31,079 nt of DNA from Mageeibacillus sp. UBA3708. GTDB lineage: Bacteria; Bacillota; Clostridia; Saccharofermentanales; Saccharofermentanaceae. Each line of letters opens with the position of its first letter. Position 1 is the first letter of the stretch. Positions 7,637 to 15,014 of this stretch are shown piece by piece. The translations under genes and the position numbers were made by a program. The notes beneath the pieces were generated by a model. That model was given only the letters and a program-made list of their open reading frames with translations, was not told the origin of the DNA and did not search any database. Location of the stretch: contig DFIB01000025.1 of NCBI GenBank assembly GCA_002371375.1, positions 1 to 31,079 on the forward strand, given 5' to 3'.

Positions 7637-8065
7637 ATGGCTAAGGTAAATTATTCTGAGATGAGTGATCATGATCTTCTTGTTGCTATGCTCAAAGCAC
7701 AGGAGAAGGATGCAAGAAGAGGACTTCTGGCCGCTATATCAGGTTTTGTCCTTGCGGCAGTGTTTGCCATCGCTTTTGCCATTCTTATTCCTGTTGCAGT
7801 CAATTCACTGGCTAACATTGATACCGCTCTTCAGAACTGTACTGTAATGATTGATAATGCACAGGTTACGATTACCAAGGCTCAGACAACACTTGAAGGT
7901 ATTGATACTATGGCCTCCAACGTTAATTCGGTCGTTGTAGATAATACTGAGTCAGTTAACACCGCACTCGATGAGATCAATAAGATCGACATTGAGAAAC
8001 TTAATAAAGCAATAGACGATCTTGCCAGCATAATTGATCCGCTGGCGAAGCTTTTTGGCAACTAA
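7637..8065 (+). CDS. Small single-pass membrane protein with coiled coil, inside the purine run
   Basis: I do not recognise a named family. The 142-residue protein has a charged N-terminus of about 27 residues (LLVAMLKAQEKDARRG), one membrane segment around residues 29-53 (rich in Ala, Val, Phe and Ile), and a C-terminal part of about 85 residues with heptad-like spacing of Ile, Leu and Val (VTITKAQTTLEGIDTM, TALDEINKIDIEKLNKAID). The latter suggests a coiled coil, probably outside the cell, somewhat like helical parts of chemoreceptors. A GGAGGG site stands just before the ATG at 7637; the longer frame from 7562 overlaps the gene before it. It lies 17 bases after the AICAR transformylase and 20 before purD, so it is probably co-expressed. 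Function unknown. Confidence 0.75.
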   Translation: MAKVNYSEMSDHDLLVAMLKAQEKDARRGLLAAISGFVLAAVFAIAFAILIPVAVNSLANIDTALQNCTVMIDNAQVTITKAQTTLEGIDTMASNVNSVVVDNTESVNTALDEINKIDIEKLNKAIDDLASIIDPLAKLFGN

Positions 8066-8085
8066 TCTATCCGGAGGATGAATAA

Positions 8086-9339
8086 ATGAAGGTTTTAGTA
8101 GTAGGCAGCGGCGGAAGAGAACATGTTATATGCTGGAAGCTCAAGCAGACGGGCAAAGTTGATGAATTGTACTGTGCTCCGGGTAACGGAGGCATAGCAT
8201 CTGTTGCAACCTGCGTTGATATCAAAGCATCTGAGGTTGATAAGATTACTGATTATGCTGTCGATAATAAGTTTGATCTCGTTGTCGTAGCCCCTGAGGA
8301 TCCGCTGGCTTTAGGTCTTGTGGACAAGCTGAATGCCAGGGGAATAAGAGCTTTCGGTCCTTCTGCCAAAGCGGCAATAATCGAGGCTTCCAAAGCATTT
8401 TCCAAGAATCTTATGAGGAAATACAATATTCCTACTGCAAAGTATGAGCTTTTTGATGATGAAGCCAAGGCCTGTGCTTATCTCGAGACACAGGAAATGC
8501 CTATTGTTTTGAAGTGTGACGGACTTGCTCTCGGCAAGGGCGTTATAATCGCTCAGACACTTGAAGAAGCTAAGCTGGCCGTTCATCAGATGATGGGTGA
8601 CAGGAAGTTCGGAGATGCGGGATCCACCATCGTCATTGAAGAATGTATGGTTGGTCCGGAACTTACGATACTTGCTTTCTCAGATGGAAATATCGCCGTT
8701 CCTATGATCTCATCAAGAGACCATAAGCGTGCTTATGATCACGATGAAGGCCTTAATACAGGCGGAATGGGTGCAGTTACACCGGGTGCGGATCTGTCAG
8801 ATAATGACATTTCTGAGATCAAGAGAACTATTATCCAGCCTACAGTAGAAGCATTGAAGGCTGAAGGGCGTCCGTTCAAAGGCGTTATTTATTTCGGGCT
8901 TATGCTTACGAAGGACGGAGCAAAGGTTGTGGAGTACAACTGCAGGTTCGGAGACCCTGAGGTTCAGGCAATACTCCCGCTCCTTGAGACTGATTTCATT
9001 GATATCATCAATGCGACCATCGACGGAACGCTCGATAAGATCGATATTAAGTGGAAGAAGAAGTGCTCATGTGTTGTAGTTATGGCTTCAGGCGGATATC
9101 CCGGGAGTTATGCAAAGGGGTATGAGATCACCGGTATCGACACATGCGGCAAGCTGGTTTTCCAGGCAGGAACTGCGCTTAAGGACGGCAAGCTTGTGAC
9201 AAACGGCGGACGTGTTCTGTGTGTTTATGATGAGGGTGACACTCTTGACGAAGCGATCGACGGAGCATATGAGGGAGTCAGGAAGATATCCTTCAAGGAT
9301 ATGCATTTCCGTACTGATATAGGAAGGACTCTGGGCTGA
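8086..9339 (+). CDS. purD: Phosphoribosylamine-glycine ligase (GAR synthetase)
   Basis: PurD joins glycine to phosphoribosylamine using ATP. The 417-residue length is normal. The ATP-grasp layout is complete: N-terminal KVLVVGSGGREHVICWKL, VVVAPEDPLALGLVD, FGPSAKAAIIEASKAFSKN, ATP-binding VLKCDGLALGKGVIIA, EECMVGPELTILAFSDG, HKRAYDHDEGLNTGGMGAV, GVIYFGLMLTKDG and metal-binding EYNCRFGDPEVQAILPLL. CCGGAGGATG precedes the ATG. Its unstable substrate phosphoribosylamine is made by the PurF encoded in the same run. The next gene starts one base after the stop, so nadD-yqeK is probably translated by coupling. Confidence 0.97.
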   Translation: MKVLVVGSGGREHVICWKLKQTGKVDELYCAPGNGGIASVATCVDIKASEVDKITDYAVDNKFDLVVVAPEDPLALGLVDKLNARGIRAFGPSAKAAIIEASKAFSKNLMRKYNIPTAKYELFDDEAKACAYLETQEMPIVLKCDGLALGKGVIIAQTLEEAKLAVHQMMGDRKFGDAGSTIVIEECMVGPELTILAFSDGNIAVPMISSRDHKRAYDHDEGLNTGGMGAVTPGADLSDNDISEIKRTIIQPTVEALKAEGRPFKGVIYFGLMLTKDGAKVVEYNCRFGDPEVQAILPLLETDFIDIINATIDGTLDKIDIKWKKKCSCVVVMASGGYPGSYAKGYEITGIDTCGKLVFQAGTALKDGKLVTNGGRVLCVYDEGDTLDEAIDGAYEGVRKISFKDMHFRTDIGRTLG

Positions 9340-9340
9340 A

Positions 9341-10567
9341 ATGCGGATTGCACTGTTCGGCGGTTCATTTGACCCGTTCCATTACGGTCATATAGAATTG
9401 ATCAGAGGTGCGCTTAATTCCGGCGCTGCAGATATAGTCATTGTAATACCGACCGTTAATAACAGCTTCAAGCGCGGGCGCGCTCTTCTGCCGGCGCCTT
9501 ACAGGTACTACATGACAAAGAATGCATTAGAGAAGGAATTCCCGGAGAACGTATTCATCAGCGATATCGAGTTCGGTTTTGAAGGAATAACATATACCGT
9601 TAATACACTGCGTGAGATAGTGAAGGACAGCTTCATTATTCCTTTTCTCATGCGCAACGGGGTTCCGGGAGATCTGGCAGCACAAAGGCATCAGTTTTTC
9701 TGGCTCTGCGGTTCTGACATCCTTCCGACGTTCGATAAATGGTATATGCCTGAGAAGATACTGTCCTATGCGGTGCTTCTTGTAGCGCAGCGAAAGGGTG
9801 ATTACACTGACGTAAGAGAGCAGGGAGCCCGTCTCAAATCATTATTCGGTTGTGATATTGCAGTCTTTGAGATGAACGGGGTCGATCAGTCATCTTCCGC
9901 GGTCAAAACTTCCGGTAATTATGATTCGCTTCCGCCTTCTGTCAGGGAATTCATAGATACGCATGACATATACAATGCCGTCAAGGCGCTTGATCACTGT
10001 TCTGATGAAGCGTGCGCAAAGTACTACCAATTTGCCGGAAGTCTTTATTATCTTCTGGGGGGCAAAAGGCTGCTTCATACCCTTAATGTCGGCCTTCTGT
10101 CGGCAAAACTTGCTTTTGACCACGGTGCTGACTGTGACAAAGCTCTCATTGCCGGAGAACTGCACGATTGTGCCAAAGAGATCAATATGGACGAACAGAG
10201 ACGGCTGGCTCAGGCGGTATCGGGAGATCTGTTCGTTGATGATAAACTCCTTCATTCTCCTGCAGGTGCTTATTTGGCGAAGGAGACTTTCGGCATTGAG
10301 GATCAGGAGATACTTGATGCCATAACATATCACACGACAGGTCGCGGCGGCATGACTGTTCTTGATAAGATCGTTTATCTTGCCGATAAGATAGAACCTT
10401 CAAGGACTTACACTGATCTCAGTGAAATGAGGCGTCTGGCACCGTCTGATCTTGACGGCGCTGTAAGGTTATGTTTGGATTCGGTTAATGATAAGTTTAA
10501 GCGTAAGGGGAGAGCAATCCACCCTTTGACGGTAGAATTCGGCAGACAGTTGCATAAGGAGCTGTAA
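9341..10567 (+). CDS. nadD-yqeK: Fused NadD (nicotinate-nucleotide adenylyltransferase) and YqeK (HD-domain Ap4A hydrolase)
   Basis: The 408-residue protein joins two normally separate enzymes. Residues 1-205 match NadD, which adenylates nicotinate mononucleotide: GGSFDPFHYGH (7-17, His14 and His17), GITYTVNTLREI, FWLCGSDILPTFDKWY, and a C-terminal SSSAVKTSG where most NadD proteins have SST-x-I-R. About 15 extra residues lie before FWLCGSD. From about 220 on it matches YqeK, an HD protein reported to hydrolyse diadenosine tetraphosphate: LLHTLNV, ELHDCAKE (His275-Asp276), YHTTGRGGMTVLDKI and YLADKIEPSRTYTD. The frame is open throughout with no internal start signal noticed. In Bacillus, nadD, yqeK and rsfS are neighbours; here rsfS lies 3.4 kb downstream. 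Confidence 0.92.
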   Translation: MRIALFGGSFDPFHYGHIELIRGALNSGAADIVIVIPTVNNSFKRGRALLPAPYRYYMTKNALEKEFPENVFISDIEFGFEGITYTVNTLREIVKDSFIIPFLMRNGVPGDLAAQRHQFFWLCGSDILPTFDKWYMPEKILSYAVLLVAQRKGDYTDVREQGARLKSLFGCDIAVFEMNGVDQSSSAVKTSGNYDSLPPSVREFIDTHDIYNAVKALDHCSDEACAKYYQFAGSLYYLLGGKRLLHTLNVGLLSAKLAFDHGADCDKALIAGELHDCAKEINMDEQRRLAQAVSGDLFVDDKLLHSPAGAYLAKETFGIEDQEILDAITYHTTGRGGMTVLDKIVYLADKIEPSRTYTDLSEMRRLAPSDLDGAVRLCLDSVNDKFKRKGRAIHPLTVEFGRQLHKEL

Positions 10568-10570
10568 TAT

Positions 10571-11788
10571 ATGGCAACTCTATGTAAGAATTGTGCTCAT
10601 GCACTTGTTTTTGATCCTGCTACACAGAGGATGACTTGTGAAGCTTGCGGCAGTTCTTTCCTGCCGGAGGAAGTGGAGGCCGAATCAAGAGCGTACAGGC
10701 AGGAACTCAAAGCACAGTCAATGCAGGAGATATACGGGACTGACGATAAAGACATGATGGATTGTTATGTCTATACGTGCAGTCAGTGCGCAGGTGAGAT
10801 CATAATTAACGGTACAGAGGCTTCTACCACCTGTATTTACTGCGGCAATTCCAATGTCGTGTTCAGCAGGATTGCAAAACAGAGATGTCCTGAGTGCTTG
10901 CTGCCGTTCTCGATTACCAAAGAGGAGGCGCTGGATATCGTTCAGAAGCGCATCAGCAAAGGTGTGTTTGTTCCCAAGGAGATCAAACACTTTACTGTCG
11001 ACAGCATAAGAGGAATATACATACCATACTGGATCATTAATGCTGATTTTACTGATTCGCTCGTTATCAAGGGCAAAGTAAAAAGCGGCAAGAACAGTGT
11101 TACCAGGTATTTCGGAAGGGCCGGGCATATGAGGATGCGCAATCTTCCGCTTGATGCGTCCACCATGCTGGCGGATGAGAGCAGTTCAAGACTGGAGCCA
11201 TTTGATCTGACAAAACTAAAGCCTTTTGATGAGGATTATCTTGCCGGATTCTATTCGAATGTATCGGATGTTACATATAGCGATCTCCGCAATGCAGCGT
11301 TTATCAGGGCAAAGGAGTATTTCGAAGAGGAAGCGTTAAATGACGTCAAAGCCGGCGGCAAAAAAGTAATATCTTCATGTCCGTCACTTGATGTAAAAAA
11401 CGATATGATCTACGCAATGCTCCCTGCGTGGTTCATAACATTTTACTATAAAGGCAAGTTCAATACGATCCTCGTCAACGGCGATACCGGTAAGGTAGTT
11501 TGCGGACTGCCGTGGAATAAAAAACTATTCTACACGCTCCTCATAATAGCGGGTATTCTTATGGCCATTCCTATGTTCTTTGTGTTCAAAGGAATGCTTC
11601 AGGGGCTATTTTTTACAGGCAGAAGGCATTCAAGCAACGACAGCACCGGCAAGTTGATCGGATACATTATCGCCGGTATTGTTGCGCTGTTCTCAACGGG
11701 TGTTCACAAGGTGTCTAAGGTTGTTAAGAACATCAACAGAACGCAGGATAAGTCGATGTTCAACTTCACGAAGAAAAGGCAGGGATAG
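10571..11788 (+). CDS. Zinc-ribbon protein with C-terminal membrane segments
   Basis: The 405-residue protein begins with two C-x2-C zinc ribbons: CKNC paired with CEAC (about residues 5-27), and CSQC paired with CIYC (about 70-92), followed by another CPEC near 108. A middle domain has phrases such as GIYIPYWIINADF and YAMLPAWFITFYYKGKF. Two hydrophobic stretches near residues 317-347 and 362-380 point to membrane anchoring. Related proteins are common in Firmicutes and often carry misleading PriA-helicase names; no helicase motifs are present here. AAGGAG precedes the ATG, which is 3 bases after the nadD-yqeK stop. The gene downstream also encodes a membrane protein. Function unknown. Confidence 0.75.
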   Translation: MATLCKNCAHALVFDPATQRMTCEACGSSFLPEEVEAESRAYRQELKAQSMQEIYGTDDKDMMDCYVYTCSQCAGEIIINGTEASTTCIYCGNSNVVFSRIAKQRCPECLLPFSITKEEALDIVQKRISKGVFVPKEIKHFTVDSIRGIYIPYWIINADFTDSLVIKGKVKSGKNSVTRYFGRAGHMRMRNLPLDASTMLADESSSRLEPFDLTKLKPFDEDYLAGFYSNVSDVTYSDLRNAAFIRAKEYFEEEALNDVKAGGKKVISSCPSLDVKNDMIYAMLPAWFITFYYKGKFNTILVNGDTGKVVCGLPWNKKLFYTLLIIAGILMAIPMFFVFKGMLQGLFFTGRRHSSNDSTGKLIGYIIAGIVALFSTGVHKVSKVVKNINRTQDKSMFNFTKKRQG

Positions 11789-11792
11789 TATC

Positions 11793-12209
11793 ATGGTGAG
11801 TTTTTTTGCTTTACTGTTGTCATTAGGTCTGGGAATGGGCCTGTCATGCTGGATTCTTGGCACTATCCTTTATAAGTCGAATACGATGGGGGATAACTAC
11901 GGTGCCAAAAGCGATTACGGAATCAATGTAATGTTTACCGCCAGGAAGGACCGTCTGTCGGGTCAGGAACAGACGACATTTGCATCCGCTAATTCAGTGA
12001 GGATAGATAATACTCACAGATCGCCTAACGGAACGGCTCTCGTAAGAAGGTTGTCTGCTGAAGAACTGTCTTATTATGATGCACCGGCAGACAGCGTACC
12101 GGCACAACCGGCTGAACCGCAGGTTGCCAAACCGGTAAACGATATCGAGGCGGAATTCAGAAATTGGGAGAATGAGCAGTTCAATAACGGGCAGAACAAT
12201 AATCCATAA
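11793..12209 (+). CDS. Small membrane-anchored protein, unrecognised
   Basis: I do not recognise this protein. It has 138 residues: an N-terminal hydrophobic segment (about residues 3-27, rich in Leu, Gly and Ser, with one Cys), then a polar, probably disordered region ending in a Pro/Ala-rich stretch (PAQPAEPQVAKP) and an Asn/Gln/Glu-rich tail. The start is the ATG at 11793, with AGGCAGGGA just upstream; an earlier in-frame start at 11679 lies inside the preceding gene in another frame. It follows the zinc-ribbon gene by 4 bases and is the last member of the tightly packed run from 817. Confidence 0.6.
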   Translation: MVSFFALLLSLGLGMGLSCWILGTILYKSNTMGDNYGAKSDYGINVMFTARKDRLSGQEQTTFASANSVRIDNTHRSPNGTALVRRLSAEELSYYDAPADSVPAQPAEPQVAKPVNDIEAEFRNWENEQFNNGQNNNP

Positions 12210-12221
12210 ATTTTACAATTC

Positions 12222-12227
12222 TATAAT
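12222..12227 (+). promoter_or_regulatory. Candidate -10 box before the LRR protein
   Basis: A perfect TATAAT lies in the 101-base gap after the long gene run, 83 bases before the LRR gene. No clear -35 box is present. The gap is long enough for a separate promoter, which would make the LRR gene its own unit. Confidence 0.3.
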
Positions 12228-12310
12228 GAACCTGTCGGCTATACCGAGAGTCCTATAGATATAAAGCAGATCTTACAGGTTTGCAAAAATATGAAACGGA
12301 GGTGCTTTCT

Positions 12311-13855
12311 ATGAAGAAATCACGATTGTTAGCAGAAATGATGACGGCTGTAATGGCGGCCTCAACTCCATTGCCGTTTATGAACGGTGCTGTCAATGCT
12401 GCCGGTGGTGTTGACATTAATTCAACTTTTCCTGATACAGCGTTCAGGGATTATGTCCACGAGGAATTTGATACCAACGGTGACTGGCAACTGAGTTCCA
12501 CTGAGATCAAGAATGCAAAATCTATCTTTACATTCGGACTGAAGGTTAATGATTTCACGGGAATCGAAGTGTTTACTGAATTAAACGAGTTCGTAGGTAC
12601 AGGCGAGAAGATAAGCAAGCTTGACTTCAGTAACAATACAAAGCTCAAGGAGCTCGAGATAAACGGATCTCATCTTAAGAGTATCGATCTGACGAACAAT
12701 ACCAAGCTTGAGAAACTGCTTTGTTCTGATTGTGATTTTACAAAGCTTGATCTTAGTAGTAATACTGAACTTACTTATCTCAGTGCAACCGAGACTAAAC
12801 TGAAAAGCATCGATCTGAGCAAGAATACAAAGCTTAAGACTCTGGATCTCGATTATAACTACGATCTGACAACGCTGGATGTGAGTGCGAATAAGGAGCT
12901 TGAGTCCCTAGGTGTTTACTGTACTAAATTAACAGAACTTAAACTGGGTAATAATGATAATCTTAAGTTCCTGACAGCAGTAGGTATAGAAGCTGATTCG
13001 ATCGACATCAGCGGGTGTCCCGTCATAGTTGATGTATATCTCCATGGTGAGCATCCTTCAACCGAGCTTGATCAGTTATATTACTTCCGTGACGGTTACG
13101 ATGATCTGGCTTCTCTGTCAGTATCACCCGATTTGCATGTTATATATGGTCAGAATTCCGAGATGAAATGGAAGAGGATATCCGGAAAGTGGTACTATAT
13201 TGACGGCAACGGACTTAAGACTACCGGTATGAAAGATATTGGCAACAAACGTTATTATTTCGATAAAAACGGCGTAATGCAGACAGGATGGGTTGATGTT
13301 GACGGCGAAGGACACTGGCACTATTTCAATTCTGAAGGTGTTATGCAGAACGGTTGGTTTAAGGTAGGGACAAAGTGGTATTTCTGCTACTGGTATGAAT
13401 CAATCCTTCAGAACGGTATCTATGACCTGGGTTACGGAGACAATGAACTGTACAGATTCGATAAGAACGGTGCAATGCTGACCGGCTGGTACAAAAACGA
13501 GAATGGTGATTATCTGTATTTTACATCTAACGGCGCAGCGAAAGGCTGGCGGAAGATCGGCAAAGTCTGGTATTTCTTTGACAAAGATACATGCATTATG
13601 CTGACCGGTCCCAACCTGATCGATGGCTCCATTTATCTTTTCAGTGACAGCGGTGCGATGCTATCATCCGGCTGGAAGCAGTATGGTTCTAACTGGTACT
13701 ATCTGACAAAGAGCGGAGCTGCTTACCGTGATAAGTGGCTGAAGAGCGGTAAGAAGTGGTATTACTTCGATAGTGACGGTGTTATGCTCAAGTCAACAAA
13801 GGTCACTATCAAAGGCGTGGAATATGAGTTCGATGCATCAGGTGCAATGAAGTGA
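12311..13855 (+). CDS. Secreted leucine-rich-repeat protein with C-terminal cell-wall/glucan-binding repeats
   Basis: The 514-residue protein is probably surface-bound. It has a signal peptide (cleavage near VNAA, about residue 30), then FPDTAFRDYVHEEFD leading into an EF-hand-like calcium loop DTNGDWQLSSTE, then about seven leucine-rich repeats of the form L-x-x-L-D-L-S-x-N-T (about residues 95-250). From about 290 to the end come repeated W-Y-Y/F units (GKWYYIDGNG, KRYYFDKNG, GSNWYYLTKSG, KKWYYFDSDG), as in choline- or glucan-binding repeats that hold proteins to cell-wall polymers or glucan. There is no catalytic domain, so adhesion is the likeliest role. The start is the ATG at 12311 with GGAGGTG; an upstream in-frame TTG at 12281 was rejected. 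It interrupts the nadD-rsfS neighbourhood. Confidence 0.88.
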   Translation: MKKSRLLAEMMTAVMAASTPLPFMNGAVNAAGGVDINSTFPDTAFRDYVHEEFDTNGDWQLSSTEIKNAKSIFTFGLKVNDFTGIEVFTELNEFVGTGEKISKLDFSNNTKLKELEINGSHLKSIDLTNNTKLEKLLCSDCDFTKLDLSSNTELTYLSATETKLKSIDLSKNTKLKTLDLDYNYDLTTLDVSANKELESLGVYCTKLTELKLGNNDNLKFLTAVGIEADSIDISGCPVIVDVYLHGEHPSTELDQLYYFRDGYDDLASLSVSPDLHVIYGQNSEMKWKRISGKWYYIDGNGLKTTGMKDIGNKRYYFDKNGVMQTGWVDVDGEGHWHYFNSEGVMQNGWFKVGTKWYFCYWYESILQNGIYDLGYGDNELYRFDKNGAMLTGWYKNENGDYLYFTSNGAAKGWRKIGKVWYFFDKDTCIMLTGPNLIDGSIYLFSDSGAMLSSGWKQYGSNWYYLTKSGAAYRDKWLKSGKKWYYFDSDGVMLKSTKVTIKGVEYEFDASGAMK

Positions 13856-13879
13856 TAAAGCCTGCAGGCCGGCAATTTA

Positions 13880-13914
13880 ATGTGTCATGGGAACAGTTCC
13901 CATGACACATTTTT
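13880..13914 (+). terminator. Strong terminator after the LRR protein
   Basis: A perfect 14 bp stem (ATGTGTCATGGGAA against TTCCCATGACACAT) with a 3-base loop is followed by a short T run, 24 bases after the LRR stop codon. The promoter for rsfS starts right behind it. Confidence 0.9.
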
Positions 13915-13915
13915 A

Positions 13916-13924
13916 TGTTATAAT
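13916..13924 (+). promoter_or_regulatory. Extended -10 promoter for rsfS
   Basis: TGTTATAAT fits the extended -10 form TG-n-TATAAT and lies 27 bases before the rsfS start, directly after the upstream terminator. The -35 position overlaps the terminator stem (TTCCCA at 13897-13902) and is weak, as is common for extended -10 promoters. Confidence 0.55.
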
Positions 13925-13951
13925 CAAAAATCATATATACGGGAGAGCAAT

Positions 13952-14290
13952 ATGGATTCCAAAGAACTTGCAACAAAGATAACTGAGATACTTGATTCCA
14001 AGAAAGGCATCGATATCGAGCTGATCGATGTGGCGGATAAGACAACGCTGGCTGACTATTTTGTCATAGCAAGCGGTAATTCCACGACTCAGATCAAGGC
14101 TCTGGCTGACGAAGTTGAGTACGTTCTTAAGAATGAATACGCTCTCTATCCTGATCATATTGAAGGGAGATCCGGCGACAGGTGGCTCCTTCTCGATTAT
14201 AAGGATGTTGTGGTTCATGTTTTTCATCCCGAAGAGAGAGCAAATTATAATCTGGAGATGCTCTGGTCATCCAAGCGCCCGAGCGAATAA
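13952..14290 (+). CDS. rsfS: Ribosome silencing factor RsfS (RsfA/Iojap family)
   Basis: RsfS binds protein L14 of the large ribosomal subunit and blocks subunit joining when nutrients are scarce. The 112-residue protein has the family signature: IDVADKTTLADYFVIASGNS, TQIKALADEVEYVLK, HIEGRSGDRWLLLDYKDVVV and HVFHPEERANYNLEMLW. The start is the ATG at 13952, after GGGAG; a longer in-frame start at 13880 lies inside the terminator. In Bacillus the gene follows yqeK directly; here yqeK (fused to nadD) is 3.4 kb upstream, and comEA follows as the next gene, keeping part of the ancestral order. Confidence 0.95.
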   Translation: MDSKELATKITEILDSKKGIDIELIDVADKTTLADYFVIASGNSTTQIKALADEVEYVLKNEYALYPDHIEGRSGDRWLLLDYKDVVVHVFHPEERANYNLEMLWSSKRPSE

Positions 14291-14335
14291 GTGAGCGGAT
14301 TACGGCTTTTTACGCTTTATAATTATAACCAATGG

Positions 14336-14344
14336 TGATATAAT
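14336..14344 (+). promoter_or_regulatory. Extended -10 promoter for comEA
   Basis: TGATATAAT fits the TG-n-TATAAT form and ends 26 bases before the comEA ATG. A second TATAAT lies at 14318-14323. Either could drive comEA separately from rsfS. Confidence 0.45.
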
Positions 14345-14370
14345 TACTCCAAAAGAATTTGGGGTATATT

Positions 14371-15003
14371 ATGAAGTCCGGCAATAAGAGATTGATCTAT
14401 ACAGTATCATTCATTCTGCTGATTGCTGCAGGAATGCTGTATAAGTACATATTCAAAGGTAATTACGACGGCATTACCGTACTGTCGGCATCATCGGCAA
14501 CCGATAGAGTAAGTGAATCTGTATGCGGTACTTCTGCCGAGTCAACAGCTGAGATGCTCAGCATCTATATCTGCGGTGAAGTGAATCAACCGGGCATATA
14601 CCGTGTTGAGGCGGGAACGATACTGAGTGATGTCGCGGAGAAGGCCGGCGGTTTTACGGATAAGGCTGCTCTGGAACACCTTAATCTCGTATATATATTT
14701 ACGAAGAATATGTCTGTATTTATCCCGAACGATAGTAATCTCAGTGAAGGTGACAGCGTGATCATGCGCCGCAGTTACGACGGTAATAACGGTACGGACG
14801 GCAATATCAGCCAACCGGTCAATATTAACACTGCATCTAAGGAACAGTTTTTGTCATTACCCGGGATAGGGGAGAGTACAGCTATGGCAATTATCAAATA
14901 CAGGCAGGATCATGCTTTTGATTCCATCGAAGATATTATGAATGTGCCCGGGATAGGTGAAGCAAAGTTCAGTAAGATCAAGGATATGATCTGCGTAAGG
15001 TAG
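14371..15003 (+). CDS. comEA: ComEA-like DNA-binding competence protein
   Basis: ComEA binds incoming DNA at the membrane during natural transformation. The 210-residue protein has one N-terminal membrane segment (about residues 8-28), an SLBB domain (SIYICGEVNQPGIYRVEAGT, about 65-125), a linker, and a C-terminal helix-hairpin-helix pair: VNINTASKEQFLSLPGIG and IEDIMNVPGIGEAKFSKI. This is the usual ComEA layout. The start is the ATG at 14371 behind GGGG; an in-frame TTG at 14359 is less likely. comEC, the channel gene that usually follows, is absent: birA lies tail-to-tail 11 bases downstream. Whether the strain is transformable cannot be judged from here. Confidence 0.9.
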   Translation: MKSGNKRLIYTVSFILLIAAGMLYKYIFKGNYDGITVLSASSATDRVSESVCGTSAESTAEMLSIYICGEVNQPGIYRVEAGTILSDVAEKAGGFTDKAALEHLNLVYIFTKNMSVFIPNDSNLSEGDSVIMRRSYDGNNGTDGNISQPVNINTASKEQFLSLPGIGESTAMAIIKYRQDHAFDSIEDIMNVPGIGEAKFSKIKDMICVR

Positions 15004-15014
15004 CAGACGGCAGA

